Source: Buchnera aphidicola (Greenidea ficicola) (GTDB lineage: Bacteria; Pseudomonadota; Gammaproteobacteria; Enterobacterales; Enterobacteriaceae). From it: a stretch of 27,940 nt of DNA. The DNA is taken from contig NZ_CP135012.1 in the NCBI RefSeq assembly GCF_039386055.1, positions 56,346 through 84,285 on the forward strand, in the 5' to 3' direction. Numbering within the stretch: the stretch's first letter is position 1; the number at the start of each line of letters is the position of its first letter. A program made the position numbers and the translations under genes. Under the pieces are notes generated by a model. It did not search any database, was not told the DNA's origin, and saw nothing but the letters and a program-made list of their open reading frames with translations. This document shows, piece after piece, positions 18,810 to 25,464 of the stretch.

Positions 18810-20429
18810 ATGAAAAAAAATAAAAGAAAAATTTTAGTAACTTGTGCGTTACCATATGCTAATGGTTCTTTGCATTTGGGTCATTTATTGGAAAATATTC
18901 AAGCGGATATATGGGTTCGTTATCATCGTATGTTAAAAAATGAAATATATTTTATATGCGCTGGTGATGCTCATGGAACTCCTATAATGTTAAAATGTAA
19001 AAAAGAAAATTTAAAACCAGAAGATTTTGTTAAAAAAAATATATCTGAACATAAATTTATTTTTAATAAATTTAATATTATTCATGATAATTATTATTCT
19101 ACGCATAAAAATGAACATTTTTTTTTTTTAAAAAGATTTTTTAATATTTTAAAAAAAAAAAAATTAATAAAAAAAAAAAAAATATTACAATATTATGATC
19201 TTGATAATAAGATGTTTTTACCAGATAGGTTTTTAATTGGAATTTGTCCTTATTGTTTTTTTAAAAATCAATATGGTGATATTTGTGAAAATTGTAGTTC
19301 TGTTTATTCTTCATTAGATCTTATTAAACCAAGATCTATTCTTTCTAATGAAAAACCGGTATTAAAATATTCTACGCATTTATTTTTTAATTTACCTTAT
19401 TTTAATTTTTTTTTAAAAAAATGGATTAAAACTGGAGTTTTTCAAAAATCAGTTTTAAATAAAACTAAAGAATTTTTAAAAAATGGTTTAAAATTATGGG
19501 ATATTTCTAGAGAAAATCCATATTTTGGTTTTAAGATCCCAAAATATAATAAATTTTTTTATGTTTGGTTTGATGCTCTTATAGGTTATATTAGTTCTTT
19601 TAATAATTTTTGTAATAAAAAAAATATAAATTTTAATGAATATTTTACATTAAATACTAAAACTGAATTATATCATTTTATTGGGAAAGATATTATTTAT
19701 TTTCATAGTTTATTTTGGCCTTCAATATTAGAAGGAGTTTCTTTTAGAAAACCTACTAAAATTTTTGTACATGGTTATGTTACTTTTAATAATTTTAAAA
19801 TGTCTAAATCTAGAAATATTATTATTACTGCAAAAAAATGGTTAAAATATTATGATTCTGATAGTATACGTTATTATTATGCTTCTAAATTATCTAATAA
19901 TATTGAAGATATAGAGATAAATATTGAAGATTTTGTTAATACAATTAATTCTAATATAGTTAATAAAATTGTTAATTTAGCTTCTAGAAGTTCTAAGGTT
20001 ATTAATAAAAAATTTAATAATACTTTATCTGAAGTAATTTATAATTATGATTTATATAATTATTTTGTTAAAAAATCTTTTAATATTATTTTTCATTTTG
20101 AAAATAGAAATTATAATATTATAATTAAAAAAATAATACATTTATCTGATATAGCAAATAAATATATTAATGATGAAAAACCTTGGAAATATTCTAATAA
20201 TTTTTATTTTAATAGTAAATTGCATATGATTTATTCTATGGGTATTAATTTATTTAGAATTTTAATAACTTTTTTAAAACCTATTACACCTGTTTTAGTT
20301 AAAAAATCAGAATTTTTTTTAAATAAAAAATTATTTTTTTATAATATTGATAAACCATTATTAAATCATAAAATTTCTTTTTTTAAAAATTTATATAATC
20401 GTATTTATAAAAATAATATTATAAAATAA
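18810..20429 (+). CDS. metG: Methionyl-tRNA synthetase, short form without C-terminal domain
   Basis: MetRS charges tRNA-Met and initiator tRNA. The 539-aa protein covers the class Ia catalytic core and anticodon-binding helices: HLGH (HIGH) in NGSLHLGHLLENIQADIW, DAHGTPIM, a four-Cys zinc knuckle CPYCFFKNQYGDICENC, YVWFDALIGYI, HFIGKDI, and KMSKS in FKMSKSRN. The anticodon domain contains NIVNKIVNLASR and YSMGINLFRILITFLKP. It ends at the position of about residue 550 in E. coli MetRS (677 aa), so the C-terminal tRNA-binding/dimerisation domain is absent; a clean stop suggests domain loss, not a frameshift. The upstream 103 bp holds AT repeats only. It is convergent with tilS at 2 bp. Confidence 0.97.
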   Translation: MKKNKRKILVTCALPYANGSLHLGHLLENIQADIWVRYHRMLKNEIYFICAGDAHGTPIMLKCKKENLKPEDFVKKNISEHKFIFNKFNIIHDNYYSTHKNEHFFFLKRFFNILKKKKLIKKKKILQYYDLDNKMFLPDRFLIGICPYCFFKNQYGDICENCSSVYSSLDLIKPRSILSNEKPVLKYSTHLFFNLPYFNFFLKKWIKTGVFQKSVLNKTKEFLKNGLKLWDISRENPYFGFKIPKYNKFFYVWFDALIGYISSFNNFCNKKNINFNEYFTLNTKTELYHFIGKDIIYFHSLFWPSILEGVSFRKPTKIFVHGYVTFNNFKMSKSRNIIITAKKWLKYYDSDSIRYYYASKLSNNIEDIEINIEDFVNTINSNIVNKIVNLASRSSKVINKKFNNTLSEVIYNYDLYNYFVKKSFNIIFHFENRNYNIIIKKIIHLSDIANKYINDEKPWKYSNNFYFNSKLHMIYSMGINLFRILITFLKPITPVLVKKSEFFLNKKLFFYNIDKPLLNHKISFFKNLYNRIYKNNIIK

Positions 20430-20431
20430 AA

Positions 20432-21706
20432 TTATTTTTTCCATGATATATAAAAAATTTTTTTATTTATATTAAATTTATTTATATTAAATTTATTTAT
20501 TATTTTTATAAATTTATTTTTGTTAAAAATTATTGGTATATTTTTTCTTTCCCATGTTGGTATGTTAAATTTCTTCCATATTTTTTTTATATTTATTTTT
20601 TTTTTACTATTATATTGATTAAATTTTCCTTTTTTATAAAATCTTATATTTATTTTTTTATTTTTTTTTTTTTTTTTAATTTTTTTTTTATTTTTTTTTT
20701 TATCTAATATTAAAAATCCTAAATTATATGGTAAAATTAGTGGTATTTTTGTTTTATTCCAATATATTTTTTTAATTTTATTTTTATTTTTTTTTGTTAT
20801 ATAAATTATTTTTTTGTGTTTTCTAATTTCAAAATTTTTAATATTTATTTTTTTATATATTTTTTTTTTATTAAATATTATATTTTTTTTTATATTTTTA
20901 ATAATTTTTTTTGAAATTATTATTTTAGTATTTTTTTTTATCCAATATATTAATATGTTTTTTAATATTATTTTATTCATATATTTTATTTTAAATATAT
21001 TTATTTTATTATAATCAATAATTATATTTTTTATTTCTTTTTTAATAAAATATTTTAATAAAATATTTTGTTCGTTACATAATTTAGATGTTTTTAGAAT
21101 ATTTTTTTTAAAATATGGCCATCTTTTTTTAATTATAGGTAATATTTTTTTTCTTATAAAATTTCTATCGTATTTAATATTTTCATTACTTTTATCATTT
21201 ATATAATTTATATTTTTTTTTTTTGCTAATTTATATATATATTTTTTTTTTATTTTAATTAATGGTCTAAATATTTTTGATTTTTTAAATTTTTTTATTT
21301 TTTTAATTCCAGATAAACCTAAAGGACCACTACCTCTTTTTATAGATAATATTATTGTTTCTATATTATCATTTTCATGGTGTCCTGTAATTATTATTTC
21401 TTTTTTCTTTAAGCATTTTATTATTTTTTTGTAACGTAATTTTCTTGCGATTGATTCAAATCCATATTTTTGAATATTTTTTATATATATATTTTTAATA
21501 ATTAAATTAATATTTTTTTTTTTGCATGTTTTTTTGCAATGTTGTGTAAATATGTAAGATGTTTCATTTTGATGATGATCAATGTGAATTGCTCTAATTT
21601 TTTTTTTATTTTTAATAAATAAATAAATTAATATTGTTGAATCTAATCCTCCGCTATATGCAATTAAATTTTTTTTATATTTATAATTTTTAAATATATT
21701 TTTCAT
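20432..21706 (-). CDS. tilS: tRNA(Ile)-lysidine synthetase
   Basis: TilS makes lysidine at the wobble C of tRNA-Ile(CAU), switching it from Met to Ile and AUG to AUA decoding. The 424-aa product (E. coli 432) has the PP-loop SGGLDST (residues 18-24), RAIHIDHHQNE, TGHHENDNIETIILSIKRGSGPLGLSG, FRPLIKIKK, NDKSNENIKYDRNFIRKKILPIIKKRWP, and the C-terminal IWKKFNIPTWERKNIPIIF ending FYISWKK like E. coli. Lysine is very abundant, with A17 at 20661-20677 and other tracts, yet the frame is open throughout. AUA codons are common in this genome, so the enzyme should be essential. Convergent with metG. Confidence 0.95.
   Translation of the reverse strand: MKNIFKNYKYKKNLIAYSGGLDSTILIYLFIKNKKKIRAIHIDHHQNETSYIFTQHCKKTCKKKNINLIIKNIYIKNIQKYGFESIARKLRYKKIIKCLKKKEIIITGHHENDNIETIILSIKRGSGPLGLSGIKKIKKFKKSKIFRPLIKIKKKYIYKLAKKKNINYINDKSNENIKYDRNFIRKKILPIIKKRWPYFKKNILKTSKLCNEQNILLKYFIKKEIKNIIIDYNKINIFKIKYMNKIILKNILIYWIKKNTKIIISKKIIKNIKKNIIFNKKKIYKKINIKNFEIRKHKKIIYITKKNKNKIKKIYWNKTKIPLILPYNLGFLILDKKKNKKKIKKKKKNKKINIRFYKKGKFNQYNSKKKINIKKIWKKFNIPTWERKNIPIIFNKNKFIKIINKFNINKFNINKKIFYISWKK
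20466..20495 (-). repeat. 15-bp tandem duplication near the tilS 3' end
   Basis: The unit tttatattaaattta occurs twice head-to-tail (20466-20480, 20481-20495). As a multiple of three it keeps the frame and gives a repeated NKFNI unit near the TilS C-terminus. It is probably a slippage duplication. Confidence 0.8.
20661..20677 (-). repeat. A17 homopolymer inside tilS
   Basis: A run of 17 T on the plus strand (A on the tilS sense strand), flanked by more T-rich runs up to about 20700. It encodes a lysine stretch in the poorly conserved linker before the C-terminal domain. The frame is intact in the genome. Confidence 0.8.
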
Positions 21707-22423
21707 TTTTTTATTTATATTATATTTTAAAATATAAAATTAAATATTATTTTTATATTTATTATAATAATTTTAGAAATATAATATGTTTATTAGAATT
21801 ATTATTGTTATATTTAAATTAATTGATATTAAAAAAATTTTAATTTTAATATTGATATCGTTGAATTTCCTGAAAGATTATTGTATAAATTAAATATTGT
21901 ATTTTTTTTTATTAAATAATGATTTTTTAAAATAGTAAAATATATTAATAAAACTTTATTTTATTTTGATGTTATTTAAAAAACTTTAAATTGTATTAAT
22001 TTTAAATTTTTTTTTAAAAATTTTTTATTTTATTAATATTGCAAGATCTTTAAAATTAGGAATTTAAATTTTAGGATATTTAGTATTTAGTTATATTTTT
22101 ATTATTGAAATTTTTATAATTTTGAAAAATATTTTAATAATTTAATTATATAGTTTAAAATTAAAGATATTAATTTTATTAAATATTTTTTTTTTAAAAG
22201 GTTTTATTTGTATTAATGATTTAAGTTTAATTTTTATAATATTATAAGAATAAATTTTCTGTAAATTTAATTTTAAAGATTTTAAAAATAACAATTTTTT
22301 TATTTAAAAGTAGATTTGGTAAATATTAAAATAGATTTTTTATAAAAAATTATTGTAGATCATATATATAATAATATTTAATTTTAATTTTTTTTAATAT
22401 AATTAATTTTTTTTGGAAAATAA
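21707..22423. other. 717-bp gene-free spacer between tilS and tyrS
   Basis: No supportable gene or structural RNA is seen. The region is nearly all A/T with frequent stops in all frames. The longest ATG-started stretch I noted is 35 codons at 21786-21893 (+), hydrophobic and unrecognised. A few less AT-biased patches occur around 21857-21880 and 22041-22080. In E. coli the rsxABCDGE-nth cluster lies upstream of tyrS, and I recall the same for Buchnera, so this may be the eroded site of those genes; no translated similarity to them could be established by eye. The last part must contain the tyrS promoter, and the first part the tilS promoter. Confidence 0.6.
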
Positions 22424-23704
22424 ATGTATATTTGTAAATTATTAAATGAATTAAAGCAAAGAGGTTTAATATCTCAAATTACAAATGAAAAAAGAATAAT
22501 TAAAATATTAAAAAATGATATTATTTCTTTATATTGTGGTTTTGATCCTACTGCTGAAAGTTTACATATTGGTCATATTTTACCTTTATTGTGTTTACGT
22601 TTATTTCAAATTTATGGTCATAAACCTATTATTCTTATAGGTTCTGCTACAAGTATAATTGGAGATCCTAGTTTTAAAAATAAATTAAGAAATGAAATTA
22701 ATTTTAATATAATAAATTTTTGGATCAAAAATATTTATAAAAATATTTCTTTATTTATAAATTTTAATAAAGGAAAAAATAAAGGTATTTTTTTAAATAA
22801 TTATAATTGGTTTAAGAAAATAAATGTTATTTTTTTTTTAAAAAATATAGGAAAATATTTTTCAGTAAAATCAATGATTAATAAAGAATTTATTAAAAAT
22901 AGGTTAAAATTTTCTAAAAAAGGAATTTTATTTAGTGAATTTTCATATAATTTATTACAAGCTTATGATTTTTCTTATTTAAATAAAAAATATAATGTAA
23001 TTTTACAAATTGGTGGTTCGGATCAATGGGGTAATATTATTTCTGGAATTCATTTAACAAAAAAATTATATAAATCTAAAGTATTTGGTGTAACTTGTCC
23101 TTTATTAATGCAATCTAATGGTATAAAGTTTGGAAAAACAGAAAATAATACTATTTGGTTAGATAATAAAAAAACTAGTCCTTATAAATTTTTTCAGTTT
23201 TGGATAAATATCAATGATAAAGATATTATGAAATTTTTAAAATATTTTACTATTTTTCCTTTATTTCAATTAATTAATATAGAAGAAAAATATTTTTGTA
23301 AAAAAATAAATCCAAATTATATTAAATATAAAATTGCTAAATTTATTACTATATTAGTTCATGGAAAAAAAAATTTTTTATCAGCAAAACGTATTACAAA
23401 AAGTTTATTTTTTGGAAATGTTGATTATTTAAAAAAAAATGATTTTAAAAAATTGATGCAAGATGGTTTATCTTATTTATTTTTAAAAGGTTTTGTAGAT
23501 TTACAAAAAGTTTTATTGTTATCTAAATTATCTTTTTCGAAAAATCAAGCTCGTAATATGATTTTGTCTAATTCTATTTGTATTAATAAAAAAAAAATAA
23601 ATAATATTTATTATGTTTTTAAAAAAAAAGATAAATTATATAATAAATATACATTATTATCAAAAGGGAAAAAAAATTATTTTTTATTAGTTTGGATGAA
23701 TTAA
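22424..23704 (+). CDS. tyrS: Tyrosyl-tRNA synthetase
   Basis: Class Ic TyrRS, 426 aa (E. coli 424). Visible motifs: LYCGFDPTAESLHIGHILPL (HIGH), GSATSIIGDPSFK, SYNLLQAYDF with LQIGGSDQWGNI for tyrosine recognition, and KFGKTE as the KMSKS-equivalent of E. coli TyrRS. The C-terminal S4-like RNA-binding domain follows: LSFSKNQARNMILSNSICINKKK to KGKKNYFLL. GGA at 22415-22417 supports the ATG. It is convergent with sufA, the stops lying only 3 nt apart. The preceding 717 bp hold no gene. Confidence 0.97.
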   Translation: MYICKLLNELKQRGLISQITNEKRIIKILKNDIISLYCGFDPTAESLHIGHILPLLCLRLFQIYGHKPIILIGSATSIIGDPSFKNKLRNEINFNIINFWIKNIYKNISLFINFNKGKNKGIFLNNYNWFKKINVIFFLKNIGKYFSVKSMINKEFIKNRLKFSKKGILFSEFSYNLLQAYDFSYLNKKYNVILQIGGSDQWGNIISGIHLTKKLYKSKVFGVTCPLLMQSNGIKFGKTENNTIWLDNKKTSPYKFFQFWININDKDIMKFLKYFTIFPLFQLINIEEKYFCKKINPNYIKYKIAKFITILVHGKKNFLSAKRITKSLFFGNVDYLKKNDFKKLMQDGLSYLFLKGFVDLQKVLLLSKLSFSKNQARNMILSNSICINKKKINNIYYVFKKKDKLYNKYTLLSKGKKNYFLLVWMN

Positions 23705-23707
23705 ATT

Positions 23708-24054
23708 TTATATACTAAAACTTGTTTTGCAACCACAAAAATTTTTTTGTATTTTGTGTTTAAATATAAAATATTTATTTAAACCTTTTTTAATAGAGTC
23801 TATTTTTATTCCTAATATGTATGGTTGTTGTTTTTTTTTAATTAAAAATTTTATTTTTTTTTTATTACAAAAGAAAATTTTTTCTTTTTTTTTAATATTT
23901 TTTGAAAATTTTAAAAAATATTTATATCCAGCACAACCATTTTTTTTAATTCTAATTCTAATTCCTTTATATTTATTTTTTTTTTTAATAAGTTTTAAAA
24001 TTTCTTTTCTTGAAGATTTTGTTAATTTTATATATTTTTTTTTTTTTTTTTCAT
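23708..24054 (-). CDS. sufA: A-type iron-sulfur carrier (SufA-like), start reachable only across an A17 tract
   Basis: A-type carriers accept and deliver Fe-S clusters. The minus-strand frame from 24049 to the stop at 23708-23710 reads YIKLTKSSRKEIL, then GIRIRIKKNGCAGYKY, GIKIDSIKKGLNKYFIF and the C-terminal FCGCKTSFSI. All three cluster cysteines (GCAG and CGC) are present. Spacing from LT to GCAG equals E. coli SufA (33 residues). GCAG and KGLN..F.F favour SufA/IscA over ErpA, and the place next to aroH fits E. coli suf-aroH order. This frame is open upstream to a stop at 24101-24103 but has no ATG, GTG or TTG. An ATG at 24052-24054 is out of frame, separated by A17 (24035-24051). One extra A (or two fewer) would join it, giving about 115 aa (SufA 122). 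So either slippage, an AUU/AUA start, a homopolymer read error, or an incipient pseudogene. Confidence 0.8.
24035..24051 (-). repeat. A17 tract at the sufA start, candidate slippage site
   Basis: Seventeen T on the plus strand (A17 on the sufA sense strand) lie between the ATG at 24052-24054 and the conserved sufA frame. Read at face value the ATG frame gives a Met, five Lys, two more residues and then a stop (24028-24030). With one added A it enters the conserved frame. Confidence 0.75.
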
Positions 24055-24299
24055 ATTTATATATATTTTTTATTAATTTTTTAATATTTAAAATTATATT
24101 TTAAAAAAATAAGAATGTAAATATATTTAAAATAATTTTTTTTTTATTATTCTTTTATAATTATTTTGTATTTATTATATAAATATTTTAATATATATAT
24201 TATTATTTTATGAATTAAATAATATTATACTTTTAAAATTTTTAATTTTAAATAAAATATTTTTTTAAATAAAATTTTAAAAATTATTTTGAGAATTTA

Positions 24300-25346
24300 A
24301 TGAAAAAAACTGATGAATTAAGAACTATACGAATAGATCCATTGATTACACCTGCGAATTTAGCTAAAAGTTATAAAATTACTTCAAAAATTATGGATAA
24401 TGTAATTTGCACTAGAAAAAATATTGCTAATATTATGACAGGAAAAGATAAAAGGTTATTAGTTGTTATTGGTCCATGTTCTGTACATGATCCTGTTGCT
24501 GCTATAGAATATGCAAATCGTTTAGTAGAATTAAGAAAAAGATATAAATCTTGTTTAGAAATTATTATGAGAACTTATTTTGAAAAACCTAGAACTGTAG
24601 TAGGTTGGAAAGGTTTGATTTCTGATCCTGATTTAAATGGTAGTTTTAGAGTTAATCATGGTTTATCTGTTGCAAGAAAGTTATTATTAGATATAAATAT
24701 GTTAGGGTTACCAGCAGCAACGGAATTTTTAGATATGGTTATTGGTCAATTTATTGCTGATTTAATTAGTTGGGGTGCTATTGGAGCAAGAACTACAGAA
24801 AGTCAAATTCATAGAGAAATGGCTTCTGCTTTGTCTTGTCCAGTTGGTTTTAAAAATGGAACAGATGGAAATATAAATATTGCTATTGATGCTATTAGAG
24901 CTACAAGAGCAAGACATTTATTTTTGGCGCCAGATAAGCACGGAAAGATGACTATTAATCATACTAGTGGAAATCCTTTTGGTCATATTATTATGCGTGG
25001 AGGAAAAAAACCTAATTATCATTATAAAGATATAAAAAATGCAGTTAAAATTTTAAAAAAATTTTTTTTACCAGAATATTTAATGATTGATTTTAGTCAT
25101 GGAAATTCTTTAAAAAATCATAAAAATCAACATCATGTTGCTGAATCTGTTTCTAAACAAATTTTTGATGGTTCAAAAGAAATTTTTGGTGTTATGATAG
25201 AAAGTTTTATCGAAGAAGGATCGCAAGATATTAATAATACAGATTCTTTAATTTATGGGAAATCTATAACTGATCCTTGTTTAAATTGGGATGATAGTAT
25301 TAAAATAATTAAAAATTTATTTAAAGCAGTAAATAAACGTTTTTAA
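24300..25346 (+). CDS. aroH: 3-deoxy-7-phosphoheptulonate (DAHP) synthase, AroH type
   Basis: DAHP synthase joins PEP and erythrose-4-P, the entry to the shikimate pathway. The 348-aa type I-alpha enzyme has the same length as E. coli AroH. Motifs: KTDELRTIRIDPLITPANLA, VVIGPCSVHDP, IIMRTYFEKPRTVVGWKG, LISDPDLNGSFRVNHGL, WGAIGARTTESQIHREMAS, CPVGFKNGTDGN, HIIMRGGKKPNYH, IDFSHGNS and GKSITDPCLNWDD. The opening residues and the place upstream of thrS favour AroH over AroG/AroF. It is the most conserved gene in the window by eye. No TrpR-operator-like palindrome is seen in the 245 bp upstream, so the Trp control known for E. coli aroH seems absent. A strong terminator follows. Confidence 0.97.
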   Translation: MKKTDELRTIRIDPLITPANLAKSYKITSKIMDNVICTRKNIANIMTGKDKRLLVVIGPCSVHDPVAAIEYANRLVELRKRYKSCLEIIMRTYFEKPRTVVGWKGLISDPDLNGSFRVNHGLSVARKLLLDINMLGLPAATEFLDMVIGQFIADLISWGAIGARTTESQIHREMASALSCPVGFKNGTDGNINIAIDAIRATRARHLFLAPDKHGKMTINHTSGNPFGHIIMRGGKKPNYHYKDIKNAVKILKKFFLPEYLMIDFSHGNSLKNHKNQHHVAESVSKQIFDGSKEIFGVMIESFIEEGSQDINNTDSLIYGKSITDPCLNWDDSIKIIKNLFKAVNKRF

Positions 25347-25372
25347 TTTTTTTTTATTATTATTTTTTTTTG

Positions 25373-25420
25373 AATGTCAGTCTTTAGGCTGACATTTATT
25401 TTTTTTTTTTTTTTTTTTTT
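25373..25420 (+). terminator. Rho-independent terminator after aroH
   Basis: Stem aatgtcag (25373-25380) with ctgacatt (25389-25396), extendable by C-G and T-G pairs around a TTTA loop, is followed almost at once by a 22-T run (25399-25420). It has several G-C pairs in an otherwise AT-only spacer. It is the only textbook intrinsic terminator I see in the window and separates aroH from thrS-infC. Confidence 0.93.
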
Positions 25421-25464
25421 ATTTTTTTTAGTACAAAGTAAAATTGTGATTTAAGGATTATATA

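Noticed and set aside
21786..21893. 35-codon hydrophobic ORF in the tilS-tyrS spacer
   Set aside because: Too short and AT-biased to distinguish from chance; no recognisable family.
23727..24104. Plus-strand open frame of 125 codons after tyrS
   Set aside because: Antisense to sufA. The minus strand has the clear Fe-S carrier signature while this frame is a Phe/Leu-rich shadow.
24237..24285. Inverted repeat (aatttttaa / ttaaaaatt) upstream of aroH as a TrpR operator or attenuator
   Set aside because: AT-only, imperfect outside 9 bp, and without similarity to the trp operator; expected often by chance here.
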